This document shows, one piece after another, positions 1 through 10,201 of a DNA stretch of 64,000 bases; position 1 is the first letter of the stretch, and every line of letters starts with the position of its first letter. Made by a program: the position numbers and the translations under genes. The stretch is taken from positions 2,480,001 to 2,544,000 of the forward strand of contig NZ_CP017279.1 in NCBI RefSeq assembly GCF_001750725.1, written 5' to 3'. This DNA is from Enterobacter ludwigii (GTDB lineage Bacteria; Pseudomonadota; Gammaproteobacteria; Enterobacterales; Enterobacteriaceae). A model generated the notes under the pieces. That model saw nothing but the letters and a program-made list of their open reading frames with translations. It was not told where the DNA came from and ran no database searches.

Positions 1-2739
1 GCGCTGTTTCTCTTCCGCCAGCGCATTCGCCGTCACGCCCACGACCGGCAACGTCAGGCCAAGCTGGCGTATACGCTGCGTCAGACGGTAGCCATCCATA
101 TTCGGCATGTTGACGTCGCTAAGAACGATATCAATGTGGTTTTTACTCAGCACGTTCAGCGCATCCACGCCGTCATTGGCGGTTTTGCACTGATAGCCAA
201 GCGAACCCAACTGGTCTGCCAGCAGGCGACGGTTAATCGGATGGTCATCCACCACCAGAATCATCATATCGTCATTCAGCGATGCCAGCGCATCCGGTGA
301 CGGCAACTCCGTCGCCCCATCGCTATCTTCCAGCTGCACGCTGTAGATACGTGCCAGCAGGCTCATGAGCTCATGCGGCGTCGCCACGCTGTGCACCCAT
401 TCACCCGGAGCTCGTTCGACCGGAATACCGATATGGCGACGGCAGAAATGAACCACCCCTCTGCCCTGCCAGGGTTGCTCCAGCACCTCGTCGGTGATCA
501 GCACATCGTCGACATCCGGCGTTTGCCCTTCATAGCGGGACACGCGCACGCCGCTGTGGGTAAGAAGCGCCGTCAGGTAATCATTCAGTGAGGCATTGTG
601 TACTGCCAGCCAGCAGCGCTTATCGCTCAGGCCGTCCACCACCGCTTTTGCCGGATACTGGGCAGAATAGAGCGGAATGCGGATAGTAAACTGGCTGCCC
701 ATGCCTGGCTCGGTATCAACGGAGATATCGCCGTCCATCATGCTCACGAGCTTCTCACAGATCGCCAGACCCAGCCCGGTCCCCTGGAAGTTACGCTGTA
801 CGCCGGTACCGACCTGGAAGAACGGGTCAAACAGACGCACCACTTCCTTCGCCGGGATACCCACGCCGGTATCACGCACACGAATACTCAGGTAGTCCCC
901 TGCCCGACACACGTGCAACACAATGCAGCCGATATCGGTAAATTTAATGGCGTTACTGAGCAGGTTAGAAATGACCTGCTGCAGACGCATCGGATCGCCA
1001 TGCAGCGTCAGCGGCACGTCCGGCTCAATAAAGCAGTAGAGGCCCAGCTGTTTACGCACCACCAGCGGCAGATAGTTGGCGCTGATGTGGTTCATCACCT
1101 CGCGCGGAGAGAACTCCCGCGGCTCAATTTTCAGCTGCTCCGACTCAATTTTGGAGAAATCGAGAATATCGCTGATGATTTTCAGCAGCAGGCTGGAGGA
1201 GTTATTCATCGCCGTCACCAGGCGATCGACCCCTTTCGGCAGCTCTTTGGTCTGCAGAAGATCAAGGTTACCGATAATCCCGTACAGCGGGGTACGCAAC
1301 TCGTGGCTGACGGTGGCAAGGAACATGGATTTCGACTGGCTGGCCTGCTCAGCGGCCTGCGCCATCTCCTGCAGGGACTCTTCCATCTTCACACGCGCCG
1401 AGACGTCTACCAGGACGCAAATTGCCACGTTCTCATTACGATAGCGGGAGTGCACAAAGCTGATTTGCAGGTTCGTGTGCGTGCTGGTCAGCACGTCAAC
1501 GAAGTTCACCTGCTGGCCACAGATAATCTGCGTCAGCCTCTGTCGGTCCTCATGCGTCAGCATGTTCAGGTAGTTATGCGCCAGCTCGTTACTGAGGATA
1601 TTGGTCCCGTCCTGCGTGCGCAGGATGCAGATCCCCACCGGCGCCGAGGCGACAATCTTGCGGTTAAACTGCTCGTGCTCTTCCAGCCGCTGGGCGTCGC
1701 TTTCGGCGGGTATAAAGATTTTGCGCTCATACATTCGCGCCAGGGTAAACAGCGCCCCCCCGGCCAGCAGGTTCAGCAAAATCGCGTTCATGATAAGAAT
1801 GCGGATCCGCTCAAGCACCATATCCACGGGCAGCGAATAGACAATACTCAGCGACGAAGGCGGCAAGCTCTTTTTAAGCACCAGCTCACGGAAGCCTGAG
1901 GTATAGCCAAACCACGACCGCTCCTGCATCCAGTGCGGATCGACGTTCAGTCGATTATCCGGACCGGCGAGTGAGATCAGGGTATGTCCGTTTTCATCCA
2001 GAATGGTCACGCCCATCGGCAGACTGCCCGGCGTGAAGAAGTTTTCCATGCGAATGGTCTGTTCAATCCCCAGCAGCGCCTGCAGACGATTACCCAGATA
2101 GACCGGCGTGAGGGCGTAGAAATAGCCCACGCCCATGCGTGGCCCCTGGCTTATCCAGAAGATGTTATTCCCGCGCTCGTCCTGCGGCGCATTGCGATAT
2201 TTCACAATCCGTTCGTGCAGGCTTTTCAGCGCATCATCGCGCTCAACGGGCACATCGCGCAGGCCAAAGTCGGCCATACAGAGATTTTCACTGCCAATCA
2301 GGAAGACGCGGTTCAGATCATAGGCGGCGGAAAAGTTGTCACGCCAGTAGCGCATAAACCAGGAGAGCGACTCCAGTGAACCGCGCCAGGTGCTGCCCAT
2401 CGCAGAGCAATCGGAATCCGGAAACAGCGGCTCGAAATTCGGTACTTCGGTTTTGTCATTACGCCCACGGATGGCAAGAATGCCGTTTTCCGCGGTCAGG
2501 CGATTCTCGGCAATGTACTTCAGCTCCTTCATCACGTCGGACGTTCGCTGAATATAGCGCTGGGCCTGATCGGAGCTTAAGTTAAACTCCTGGCGGATCT
2601 CCGCTTCTTTCTGATGAAGGGCGTTAACGATGTAAAACACCGACAATAATGCCACCAGCAACCAAAGCAAGAGCGCCAGCGCCCGAAACAGATAGCGAGA
2701 GACTTTCAGCGTGGTACGAAAGGAGACGAGGTATTTCAA
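1..2739 (-). CDS. rcsC: RcsC hybrid sensor histidine kinase (3' end beyond window)
   Basis: Inner-membrane hybrid kinase of the Rcs envelope-stress phosphorelay, which passes phosphate through RcsD to RcsB and controls capsule, motility and lrhA. The reading frame matches E. coli RcsC throughout: an N-terminal membrane segment, a periplasmic sensor loop, a second membrane segment, the H-box SHELRTPLYG with His479, the ATPase domain (DTGVGIP, GTGLGLAI), and a C-terminal receiver with phospho-acceptor Asp875 in SDVNMPNMDGY. 913 codons are inside the window; the E. coli protein has 949 residues, so about 36 C-terminal residues lie beyond position 1. The chosen start is TTG at 2739 (TTG-AAA-TAC, reading MKYLVSFRTTLK as in E. 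coli), with GGAG about 9 bases upstream; no in-frame ATG fits homology. It lies directly downstream of gyrA, without the ato genes found next to it in E. coli. Confidence 0.97.
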   Translation of the reverse strand, partial: MKYLVSFRTTLKVSRYLFRALALLLWLLVALLSVFYIVNALHQKEAEIRQEFNLSSDQAQRYIQRTSDVMKELKYIAENRLTAENGILAIRGRNDKTEVPNFEPLFPDSDCSAMGSTWRGSLESLSWFMRYWRDNFSAAYDLNRVFLIGSENLCMADFGLRDVPVERDDALKSLHERIVKYRNAPQDERGNNIFWISQGPRMGVGYFYALTPVYLGNRLQALLGIEQTIRMENFFTPGSLPMGVTILDENGHTLISLAGPDNRLNVDPHWMQERSWFGYTSGFRELVLKKSLPPSSLSIVYSLPVDMVLERIRILIMNAILLNLLAGGALFTLARMYERKIFIPAESDAQRLEEHEQFNRKIVASAPVGICILRTQDGTNILSNELAHNYLNMLTHEDRQRLTQIICGQQVNFVDVLTSTHTNLQISFVHSRYRNENVAICVLVDVSARVKMEESLQEMAQAAEQASQSKSMFLATVSHELRTPLYGIIGNLDLLQTKELPKGVDRLVTAMNNSSSLLLKIISDILDFSKIESEQLKIEPREFSPREVMNHISANYLPLVVRKQLGLYCFIEPDVPLTLHGDPMRLQQVISNLLSNAIKFTDIGCIVLHVCRAGDYLSIRVRDTGVGIPAKEVVRLFDPFFQVGTGVQRNFQGTGLGLAICEKLVSMMDGDISVDTEPGMGSQFTIRIPLYSAQYPAKAVVDGLSDKRCWLAVHNASLNDYLTALLTHSGVRVSRYEGQTPDVDDVLITDEVLEQPWQGRGVVHFCRRHIGIPVERAPGEWVHSVATPHELMSLLARIYSVQLEDSDGATELPSPDALASLNDDMMILVVDDHPINRRLLADQLGSLGYQCKTANDGVDALNVLSKNHIDIVLSDVNMPNMDGYRLTQRIRQLGLTLPVVGVTANALAEEKQR

Positions 2740-2830
2740 AGGGGCGAGGCTCCGCCGTCGGGGTCAAAAAGAATGTGGTTAAGGTAGCGGTAAACGCGCC
2801 TTGTCGCAACGTTCACTTATCTGCTTGTGC

Positions 2831-2861
2831 AAAAGAAAAGGGCCGGAAACCGGCCCTTTTT
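2831..2861 (-). terminator. rho-independent terminator of gyrA
   Basis: GGGCCGG (2840-2846) pairs with CCGGCCC (2850-2856) around an AAA loop. An A-rich run on the left (a T run for minus-strand transcripts) and a T run on the right flank the stem. It sits just after the gyrA stop at 2875 and before the rcsC start. The symmetry means it could stop transcription both ways. Confidence 0.9.
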
Positions 2862-2874
2862 GCATCAGGAGACA

Positions 2875-5511
2875 TTACTCGTCAGCGTCATCCGCTGCAT
2901 CATCTTCGGTATCGGCTTCTGGTGCGATTTCATCATCACCTTCTGCGACGCTACCGTCGATGGAGTCGAGTTCTTCGTCATCCACAGGCTCAGCTACACG
3001 CTGCAGACCCACGACGTTCTCATCTTCCGCGGTACGGATGAGGATCACACCCTGAGTATTACGGCCAACCACGCTGATCTCAGATACGCGTGTACGCACC
3101 AGCGTACCGGCATCCGTGATCATCATGATCTGGTCGGCATCGTCTACCTGTACCGCACCCACAACGGATCCGTTGCGCTCGGTAACCTTGATAGAGATAA
3201 CGCCCTGCGTGCCACGAGACTTGGTCGGGTATTCGCTTTCGGCAGTACGTTTACCGTAGCCGTTCTGCGTGACGGTCAGGATAGCACCTTCACCGCGCGG
3301 AACGATCAGGGAAACGACGGTATCTTCACCGGCCAGTTTGATACCACGAACACCTGTTGCAGTACGGCCCATTGCACGAACCGCGTTCTCTTTGAAGCGC
3401 ACCACTTTACCGGCGGCGGAGAACAGCATCACTTCATCGGAACCGGAGGTGAGGTCAACGCCAATCAGTTCGTCACCGTCGTTCAGGTTCACCGCGATGA
3501 TACCGGCAGAACGTGGACGGCTGAATTCGGTCAGCGCGGTTTTCTTCACGGTACCGCTGGCGGTCGCCATAAAGACGTTCACGCCTTCTTCGTACTCACG
3601 TACAGGCAGAATCGCGGTGATACGTTCGTTCGCTTCCAGCGGCAGCAGGTTCACGATTGGACGACCACGCGCACCACGGCTCGCTTCTGGCAGCTGATAG
3701 ACCTTCATCCAGTACAGACGACCACGGCTTGAGAAGCAGAGGATCGTGTCATGGGTGTTTGCCACCAGCAGACGGTCAATAAAGTCTTCTTCTTTAATAC
3801 GTGCTGCCGATTTGCCTTTACCGCCACGACGCTGTGCTTCGTAGTCGGTCAGCGGCTGATACTTCACATAGCCCTGGTGAGACAGGGTGACCACCACATC
3901 TTCGCGGTTGATCAGATCTTCAATGTTGATATCAGAGCTGTTCGCCGTGATTTCGGTGCGACGCTCATCGCCGAACTGATCGCGGACCAGTTCCAGCTCT
4001 TCACGGATCACTTCCATCAGGCGCTCTGCGCTACCCAGGATATGCAGCAGCTCGGCAATCTGTTCCAGCAGTTCTTTGTATTCGTCGAGCAGTTTTTCGT
4101 GCTCAAGGCCAGTCAGTTTCTGCAGACGCAGATCCAGAATCGCCTGGGCCTGCTGTTCAGTCAGGTAGTACTGACCGTCACGCACGCCGAACTCAGGCTC
4201 CAGCCATTCAGGACGCGCAGCATCGTCGCCAGCGCGTTCCAGCATGGCGGCCACGTTGCCCAGATCCCACGGACGGGCAATCAGAGACGCTTTCGCTTCC
4301 GCAGGGGTTGGTGCACGGCGAATCAACTCAATGATTGGGTCGATGTTTGCCAGTGCAACGGCCAGCGCTTCAAGGATATGCGCACGGTCGCGGGCTTTAC
4401 GCAGTTCGAAAATAGTACGGCGAGTCACCACTTCACGGCGGTGACGCACAAACGCGCTCAGAATATCTTTCAGGTTCATGATCTTCGGCTGACCATGGTG
4501 CAATGCAACCATGTTGATACCGAAGGAGACCTGGAGCTGAGTCTGGGAATACAGGTTGTTCAGTACAACCTCGCCCACCGCGTCGCGTTTGATTTCAATC
4601 ACGATGCGCATGCCGTCTTTATCAGATTCGTCACGCAGCGCGCTGATGCCTTCAACACGTTTTTCTTTTACCAGCTCGGCGATTTTTTCAATCAGACGCG
4701 CTTTGTTCACCTGATACGGGATCTCGTGAACAATGATGGTTTCACGGCCGGTTTTGGCGTCCGCTTCCACTTCGGCGCGGGCACGGATATAAATCTTGCC
4801 ACGTCCGGTGCGGTACGCTTCTTCAATACCACGACGACCGTTGATGATCGCCGCCGTCGGGAAGTCTGGACCCGGGATGTGTTCCATCAGCCCTTCAATG
4901 CTGATGTCTTCATCCTCAATATAGGCCAGGCAGCCGTTGATCACTTCCGTGATGTTATGCGGTGGAATGTTGGTTGCCATACCGACGGCGATACCGGACG
5001 AACCGTTCACCAGCAGGTTAGGGATTTTCGTTGGCATAACGTCCGGAATGCGTTCCGTGCCGTCATAGTTATCAACGAAATCAACCGTCTCTTTTTCCAG
5101 GTCAGCCATCAGCTCATGGGCAATTTTCGCCAGACGGATTTCCGTATAACGCATTGCCGCGGCGGAGTCGCCGTCGATAGAACCAAAGTTACCCTGACCA
5201 TCTACCAGCATGTAACGCAGCGAGAATGGCTGCGCCATTCGGACGATAGTGTCGTACACCGCGGAATCACCATGGGGATGGTATTTACCGATTACGTCAC
5301 CAACGACACGGGCAGATTTTTTGTAGGCTTTATTCCAGTCATTGCCCAATACGTTCATGGCGTATAGTACGCGACGGTGTACCGGCTTCAGGCCATCGCG
5401 GACGTCCGGCAGCGCACGGCCAACAATGACCGACATCGCATAGTCCAGATAGGAGCTCTTCAGCTCTTCCTCGATGTTAACCGGTGTAATTTCTCTCGCA
5501 AGGTCGCTCAT
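2875..5511 (-). CDS. gyrA: DNA gyrase subunit A
   Basis: Breakage-reunion subunit of DNA gyrase; with GyrB it introduces negative supercoils in an ATP-dependent reaction. It has 878 residues against 875 in E. coli. The winged-helix region holds the catalytic Tyr122 (RYTEI). The quinolone-resistance region around 81-87 reads GDSAVYD, with Ser83 and Asp87, the susceptible-type residues. The C-terminal DNA-wrapping domain carries the GyrA box QRRGGKG, and the protein ends in an acidic Asp/Glu tail. The start ATG at 5511 follows GAGGGATAG. It is transcribed away from ubiG and ends at the hairpin at 2831-2861. Confidence 0.99.
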   Translation of the reverse strand: MSDLAREITPVNIEEELKSSYLDYAMSVIVGRALPDVRDGLKPVHRRVLYAMNVLGNDWNKAYKKSARVVGDVIGKYHPHGDSAVYDTIVRMAQPFSLRYMLVDGQGNFGSIDGDSAAAMRYTEIRLAKIAHELMADLEKETVDFVDNYDGTERIPDVMPTKIPNLLVNGSSGIAVGMATNIPPHNITEVINGCLAYIEDEDISIEGLMEHIPGPDFPTAAIINGRRGIEEAYRTGRGKIYIRARAEVEADAKTGRETIIVHEIPYQVNKARLIEKIAELVKEKRVEGISALRDESDKDGMRIVIEIKRDAVGEVVLNNLYSQTQLQVSFGINMVALHHGQPKIMNLKDILSAFVRHRREVVTRRTIFELRKARDRAHILEALAVALANIDPIIELIRRAPTPAEAKASLIARPWDLGNVAAMLERAGDDAARPEWLEPEFGVRDGQYYLTEQQAQAILDLRLQKLTGLEHEKLLDEYKELLEQIAELLHILGSAERLMEVIREELELVRDQFGDERRTEITANSSDINIEDLINREDVVVTLSHQGYVKYQPLTDYEAQRRGGKGKSAARIKEEDFIDRLLVANTHDTILCFSSRGRLYWMKVYQLPEASRGARGRPIVNLLPLEANERITAILPVREYEEGVNVFMATASGTVKKTALTEFSRPRSAGIIAVNLNDGDELIGVDLTSGSDEVMLFSAAGKVVRFKENAVRAMGRTATGVRGIKLAGEDTVVSLIVPRGEGAILTVTQNGYGKRTAESEYPTKSRGTQGVISIKVTERNGSVVGAVQVDDADQIMMITDAGTLVRTRVSEISVVGRNTQGVILIRTAEDENVVGLQRVAEPVDDEELDSIDGSVAEGDDEIAPEADTEDDAADDADE

Positions 5512-5555
5512 CTAACCGCTATCCCTCTACTGTATCCCGGATTCAAAGGTCGCAA

Positions 5556-5561
5556 ATTATA
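5556..5561 (-). promoter_or_regulatory. gyrA -10 element
   Basis: On the minus strand this reads TATAAT exactly, 45 bases upstream of the gyrA start. No good -35 hexamer is visible at 16-18 bases (a TTTACC-like element sits at about 19). Weak -35 elements are known for supercoiling-sensitive gyrase promoters; the link here is inference. Confidence 0.6.
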
Positions 5562-5657
5562 ACACAGCCGCGGTGATTGAGGTAAACCAATAAGCTTTAT
5601 TCAACCGCGCGGGCTGATATACTCCGAAGTCTTGCAAAATAAGGAGTAAAAGCGCCC

Positions 5658-6386
5658 ATGAATGCCGAAAAATCCCCGGTGGCTCACAACGTTGACCATG
5701 AAGAGATTGCCAAATTCGAAGCGGTGGCATCCCGCTGGTGGGATCTCGAAGGTGAGTTTAAACCTCTGCACCGCATTAACCCGCTGCGTCTGGGCTATAT
5801 CGCGGAGCGTTCCGGCGGCCTGTTCGGTAAGAAAGTGCTCGACGTCGGCTGCGGCGGCGGCATTCTGGCAGAAAGCATGGCGCGCGAAGGGGCCACCGTT
5901 ACCGGTCTGGATATGGGCTTTGAACCTCTGCAGGTTGCCCGTCTTCATGCGCTGGAATCCGGAGTGCAGGTGGAATATGTGCAGGAAACCGTCGAAGAAC
6001 ATGCGGCAAAGCATGCCCATCAGTACGACGTGGTGACCTGTATGGAGATGCTGGAGCACGTTCCCGACCCCCAGTCCGTGGTTCACGCCTGTGCAAAACT
6101 GGTGAAACCGGGCGGCCAGGTCTTCTTCTCGACGATCAACCGAAACGGTAAAGCCTGGCTGATGGCGGTCGTCGGGGCGGAGTATGTGCTGCGTATGGTG
6201 CCAAAAGGCACGCACGACGTGAAGAAATTCATCAAGCCTGCTGAATTACTGAGCTGGGTTGATCAGACGTGGCTCAAGGAGCAGCACATCACCGGTCTGC
6301 ATTACAATCCATTGACCGATAAATTCAAACTCGCACCGGGTGTAGATGTTAACTATATGTTGCATACAACCGCCAAAAACGACTGA
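5658..6386 (+). CDS. ubiG: ubiquinone biosynthesis O-methyltransferase UbiG
   Basis: SAM-dependent methyltransferase that performs both O-methylation steps of ubiquinone synthesis. It has 242 residues (E. coli 240). The SAM-binding motif [12 protein letters not shown], lies at residues 60-70, and a conserved [11 protein letters not shown] motif follows in the Rossmann domain. The ATG at 5658 has AAGGAG about 11 bases upstream. An overlapping ATG four bases later is in another frame. It is a single gene, divergent from gyrA. Confidence 0.98.
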   Translation: MNAEKSPVAHNVDHEEIAKFEAVASRWWDLEGEFKPLHRINPLRLGYIAERSGGLFGKKVLDVGCGGGILAESMAREGATVTGLDMGFEPLQVARLHALESGVQVEYVQETVEEHAAKHAHQYDVVTCMEMLEHVPDPQSVVHACAKLVKPGGQVFFSTINRNGKAWLMAVVGAEYVLRMVPKGTHDVKKFIKPAELLSWVDQTWLKEQHITGLHYNPLTDKFKLAPGVDVNYMLHTTAKND

Positions 6387-6409
6387 CGTCATCCATTATT
6401 CTTATAAAG

Positions 6410-6434
6410 ATTGCGCGACATCATGTTGCGCAAT
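6410..6434. repeat. 25-bp near-perfect inverted repeat after ubiG
   Basis: ATTGCGC (6410-6416) and GCGCAAT (6428-6434) are perfect arms, and inside them ACAT and ATGT also pair. Only a G.T wobble interrupts the symmetry. No T run follows on the plus strand, so it is either a weak ubiG terminator, an RNA 3'-end stabiliser or a protein-binding palindrome. Confidence 0.7.
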
Positions 6435-6578
6435 TCTGACCTCCCGTTGAAGAAATCAGCACTCGATCAAATTTTGAATTTTTTTTCTTAATTATTGACA
6501 TCTCTTCCAGGCCTTACGGTACGAGGACTTAGCCTTTTTTACCCTTTGACAACCTCAATTTAACGTCAAAATCAACCC

Positions 6579-6606
6579 TTGTGCTGAAAAGATTCGATAC
6601 TAGAAT
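6579..6606 (+). promoter_or_regulatory. candidate nrdA promoter
   Basis: TTGTGC (6579-6584) and TAGAAT (6601-6606) are separated by 16 bases. The predicted start at about 6613 falls inside the first NrdR-like box, consistent with repression by NrdR. Inferred from consensus only. Confidence 0.5.
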
Positions 6607-6652
6607 ACTCACCATATAGCGTTTTTCTTATCGCAAACCCCCTATATGTAGT
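6607..6652 (+). promoter_or_regulatory. pair of NrdR-like boxes
   Basis: The 16-mer at 6607-6622 (core CATATAG) matches 12 of 16 positions of the NrdR box consensus. The 16-mer at 6637-6652 (core CTATATG) matches about 10. The centres are 30 bp apart, near the 31-32 bp known for gammaproteobacterial nrd promoters. NrdR is the nucleotide-sensing repressor of ribonucleotide reductase genes. Confidence 0.55.
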
Positions 6653-6654
6653 AT

Positions 6655-6693
6655 TTATCCACAGAGTTAGTCACAAGACGAATCTGTGGATAA
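6655..6693. promoter_or_regulatory. two inverted consensus DnaA boxes
   Basis: TTATCCACA at 6655-6663 and its exact reverse complement TGTGGATAA at 6685-6693 are both perfect R1-type DnaA boxes, 41 bp upstream of the nrdA start at the nearest. E. coli nrdAB is known to be DnaA-regulated, which ties nucleotide supply to replication. Confidence 0.85.
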
Positions 6694-6733
6694 GCGGGGG
6701 ATATTTTTTATTTCACGGACAGGTAAAACCCAC

Positions 6734-9019
6734 ATGAATCAGAGTCTGCTGGTGACTAAGCGCGACGGTACCACCGAGCGTATCAATCTGGACAAAATCC
6801 ATCGTGTTCTCGACTGGGCAGCAGAAGGACTGAATAACGTATCTATCTCCCAGGTTGAACTGCGCTCTCACATTCAGTTCTACGATGGCATCAAGACGTC
6901 TGATATCCACGAAACCATCATCAAGGCTGCGGCGGATCTCATCTCCCGTGAAGCCCCGGATTATCAGTACCTCGCTGCACGTCTGGCGATTTTCCACCTG
7001 CGTAAAAAAGCGTACGGCCAGTTTGAGCCGCCAAAGCTTTACGATCACGTGGTGAAAATGGTTGAGCTGGGCAAATACGACACGCATCTGCTGGAAGACT
7101 ATACGGAAGAAGAGTTCGAGCAGATGAACGGGTTTATCGATCACTGGCGCGACATGAACTTCTCTTACGCGGCGGTGAAGCAGCTCGAAGGCAAATACCT
7201 GGTTCAGAACCGTGTGACCGGTGAGATCTACGAAAGCGCCCAGTTCCTCTATATTCTGGTGGCCGCCTGCCTGTTCTCTAACTACCCGCGTGACACCCGT
7301 CTGGAATACGTGAAGCGTTTCTACGATGCGGTTTCCACGTTCAAGATTTCTCTGCCTACGCCAATCATGTCTGGCGTGCGCACCCCAACCCGTCAGTTCA
7401 GCTCATGCGTCCTGATCGAGTGTGGTGACAGCCTGGATTCCATCAACGCGACCTCCAGCGCCATCGTGAAATATGTCTCCCAGCGTGCCGGTATCGGCAT
7501 CAACGCCGGTCGCATCCGTGCACTGGGTAGCCCGATTCGCGGCGGTGAAGCGTTCCACACCGGCTGTATCCCGTTCTACAAACACTTCCAGACCGCGGTA
7601 AAATCCTGCTCTCAGGGCGGCGTACGCGGTGGTGCAGCCACCCTGTTCTACCCAATGTGGCACCTGGAAGTGGAAAGCCTGCTGGTACTGAAAAACAACC
7701 GTGGCGTTGAAGGCAACCGCGTTCGTCACATGGACTACGGCGTACAGATCAACAAGCTGATGTACACCCGTCTGCTGAAAGGTGAAGACATCACCCTGTT
7801 CAGCCCGTCCGACGTCCCGGGCCTGTATGACGCGTTCTTCGCCGATCAGGATGAGTTTGAGCGTCTGTACACCAAATACGAAAAAGACGACAGCATCCGT
7901 AAACAGCGCGTTAAGGCGGTTGACCTGTTCTCCCTGATGATGCAGGAACGTGCCTCTACCGGCCGTATCTACATTCAGAACGTTGACCACTGCAACACCC
8001 ATAGCCCGTTTGACCCGGTGGTTGCGCCAGTGCGCCAGTCTAACCTGTGCCTGGAAATCGCCCTGCCGACCAAACCGCTGGAAGATGTTAACGACGAAAA
8101 CGGCGAAATCGCGCTCTGCACCCTCTCTGCTTTCAACCTGGGCGCTATCAAGAGCCTGGAAGAGCTGGAAGAGCTGGCGGTGCTGGCCGTGCGTGCGCTG
8201 GATGCCCTGCTGGATTACCAGGACTACCCAATCCCGGCGGCAAAACGTGGAGCAATGGGCCGTCGTACCCTCGGTATCGGCGTTATCAACTTTGCCTACT
8301 GGCTGGCGAAACACGGTAAGCGTTACTCCGACGGCAGCGCGAACAACCTGACTCACGAAACGTTCGAAGCGATTCAGTACTACCTGCTGAAAGCCTCCAA
8401 CGAGCTGGCGAAAGAGCAAGGCGCGTGCCCGTGGTTCAACGAAACCACCTATGCGAAAGGCATTCTGCCGATCGATACCTACAAGAAAGACCTGGATGCG
8501 ATTTCTAACGAACCGCTGCATCTGGACTGGGAAGCGCTGCGTGAATCCATCAAGACTCACGGCCTGCGTAACTCCACGCTGTCTGCCCTGATGCCGTCTG
8601 AGACCTCTTCACAGATCTCTAACGCCACCAACGGTATTGAACCACCGCGCGGTCACGTCAGCATTAAAGCGTCGAAAGACGGTATCCTGCGTCAGGTTGT
8701 GCCTGACTACGAGCTGCTGAAAGACAACTACGAGCTGCTGTGGGAAATGCCAAACAACGACGGTTACCTGCAGCTGGTGGGGATCATGCAGAAGTTTATC
8801 GACCAGTCGATTTCTGCTAACACCAACTACGACCCGACGCGCTTCCCGTCTGGCAAGGTACCGATGCAGCAACTGTTGAAAGACCTGCTCACCGCCTACA
8901 AATTTGGTGTGAAAACCCTGTACTATCACAACACCCGTGATGGTGCGGAAGACGCTCAGGATGACATGGCACCGTCAATTCAGGACGATGGCTGCGAAAG
9001 CGGCGCATGTAAGATCTAA
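6734..9019 (+). CDS. nrdA: class Ia ribonucleoside-diphosphate reductase, alpha subunit
   Basis: Large catalytic subunit of aerobic ribonucleotide reductase, reducing NDPs to dNDPs. 761 residues, exactly the E. coli length, with an N-terminal ATP-cone allosteric domain. Catalytic residues are in place: Cys225 (SSCVLIECGDS), Asn437/Cys439/Glu441 (NLCLE), Cys462 (ALCTLSAF), the Tyr730-Tyr731 pair (TLYYHN) and the shuttle cysteines of the C-terminus GCESGACKI. The ATG at 6734 gives MNQSLLVTKRDG as in E. coli, preceded by AGGT; an upstream in-frame ATG at 6686 overlaps a DnaA box and would add 16 non-conserved residues. nrdB follows after 51 bases. Confidence 0.98.
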   Translation: MNQSLLVTKRDGTTERINLDKIHRVLDWAAEGLNNVSISQVELRSHIQFYDGIKTSDIHETIIKAAADLISREAPDYQYLAARLAIFHLRKKAYGQFEPPKLYDHVVKMVELGKYDTHLLEDYTEEEFEQMNGFIDHWRDMNFSYAAVKQLEGKYLVQNRVTGEIYESAQFLYILVAACLFSNYPRDTRLEYVKRFYDAVSTFKISLPTPIMSGVRTPTRQFSSCVLIECGDSLDSINATSSAIVKYVSQRAGIGINAGRIRALGSPIRGGEAFHTGCIPFYKHFQTAVKSCSQGGVRGGAATLFYPMWHLEVESLLVLKNNRGVEGNRVRHMDYGVQINKLMYTRLLKGEDITLFSPSDVPGLYDAFFADQDEFERLYTKYEKDDSIRKQRVKAVDLFSLMMQERASTGRIYIQNVDHCNTHSPFDPVVAPVRQSNLCLEIALPTKPLEDVNDENGEIALCTLSAFNLGAIKSLEELEELAVLAVRALDALLDYQDYPIPAAKRGAMGRRTLGIGVINFAYWLAKHGKRYSDGSANNLTHETFEAIQYYLLKASNELAKEQGACPWFNETTYAKGILPIDTYKKDLDAISNEPLHLDWEALRESIKTHGLRNSTLSALMPSETSSQISNATNGIEPPRGHVSIKASKDGILRQVVPDYELLKDNYELLWEMPNNDGYLQLVGIMQKFIDQSISANTNYDPTRFPSGKVPMQQLLKDLLTAYKFGVKTLYYHNTRDGAEDAQDDMAPSIQDDGCESGACKI

Positions 9020-9070
9020 TGAAGGGCGGGGATATCCCCGCCTTTATTTCGTAAGACAGGACTCCAATTC

Positions 9071-10201
9071 ATGGCATACACCACCTTTTCACAGACGAAA
9101 AACGACCAGCTCAAAGAGCCGATGTTCTTCGGGCAACCGGTCAACGTGGCACGCTACGATCAGCAAAAATATGACATCTTCGAAAAGCTGATTGAAAAGC
9201 AACTCTCCTTCTTCTGGCGCCCGGAAGAAGTTGACGTCTCTCGCGATCGTATCGATTTCCAGGCGTTGCCGGAGCACGAAAAGCATATCTTCATCAGCAA
9301 CCTGAAGTACCAGACGCTGCTGGACTCCATTCAGGGCCGTAGCCCGAACGTGGCGCTGCTGCCGCTGATCTCCATTCCGGAGCTGGAAACCTGGGTGGAA
9401 ACCTGGGCGTTTTCTGAGACCATCCACTCCCGCTCTTACACCCACATTATCCGCAACATCGTTAACGATCCGGCGGTGGTGTTTGACGATATCGTCACTA
9501 ACGAGCAGATCCAGAAACGTGCTGAAGGTATTGCGCACTACTACGACGAACTGATCGAGATGACCAGCTACTGGCATCTGCTGGGCGAAGGCACCCACAC
9601 CGTGAACGGCAAAACCGTCACTGTGAGCCTGCGCGCGCTGAAGAAACAGCTTTACCTGTGCCTGATGAGCGTTAACGCACTGGAAGCCATCCGCTTCTAC
9701 GTGAGCTTCGCCTGCTCCTTCGCTTTTGCGGAACGCAAGCTGATGGAAGGTAATGCCAAAATCATCCGTCTGATCGCCCGTGACGAGGCCCTGCACCTGA
9801 CCGGCACCCAGCATATGCTGAACCTGCTGCGCAGCGGTACAGACGATCCGGAGATGGCTGAGATTGCCGAAGAGTGCAAACAGGAGTGCTATGACCTGTT
9901 CGTGCTGGCCGCTCAGCAGGAGAAAGAGTGGGCAGACTACCTGTTCCGCGACGGCTCCATGATTGGCCTGAACAAAGATATCCTGTGCCAGTATGTTGAG
10001 TACATCACCAACATCCGTATGCAGGCGGTCGGGCTTGAGCTGCCGTTCAAGACCCGCTCTAACCCAATTCCGTGGATCAACACCTGGCTGGTATCCGATA
10101 ACGTGCAGGTTGCGCCACAGGAAGTGGAAGTCAGTTCTTATCTGGTCGGGCAGATTGACTCTGAAGTTAATACCGACGACCTGAGCGACTTCCAGCTCTG
10201 A
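9071..10201 (+). CDS. nrdB: class Ia ribonucleoside-diphosphate reductase, beta subunit
   Basis: Radical-generating small subunit. 376 residues, as in E. coli. Di-iron ligands Asp85, Glu116 and His119 (counted from Met) and the radical Tyr123 (RSYTHI; Tyr122 in the mature numbering) are present, and the second ligand set lies in the ARDEALH region. RBS AGGACT precedes the ATG. Its stop TGA shares one base with the start of yfaE, indicating translational coupling with the ferredoxin that serves it. Confidence 0.99.
   Translation: MAYTTFSQTKNDQLKEPMFFGQPVNVARYDQQKYDIFEKLIEKQLSFFWRPEEVDVSRDRIDFQALPEHEKHIFISNLKYQTLLDSIQGRSPNVALLPLISIPELETWVETWAFSETIHSRSYTHIIRNIVNDPAVVFDDIVTNEQIQKRAEGIAHYYDELIEMTSYWHLLGEGTHTVNGKTVTVSLRALKKQLYLCLMSVNALEAIRFYVSFACSFAFAERKLMEGNAKIIRLIARDEALHLTGTQHMLNLLRSGTDDPEMAEIAEECKQECYDLFVLAAQQEKEWADYLFRDGSMIGLNKDILCQYVEYITNIRMQAVGLELPFKTRSNPIPWINTWLVSDNVQVAPQEVEVSSYLVGQIDSEVNTDDLSDFQL

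Larger units (their letters stand above)
6387..6733. other. ubiG-nrdA intergenic region (347 bp)
   Basis: No gene is visible. From left to right it contains a long inverted repeat just after ubiG, AT-rich tracts around 6465-6500, a promoter-like pair at 6579-6606, two NrdR-like boxes, and two DnaA boxes in opposite orientation close to the nrdA start. This is a heavily regulated promoter region. Confidence 0.8.

Noticed and set aside
598..1899. 433-codon open frame opposite rcsC
   Set aside because: Antisense shadow of rcsC, whose catalytic motifs are all intact on the other strand.
3751..5367. 538-codon open frame on the plus strand opposite gyrA
   Set aside because: Fully antisense to gyrA, no homology to anything I recognise, and shadow-like composition.
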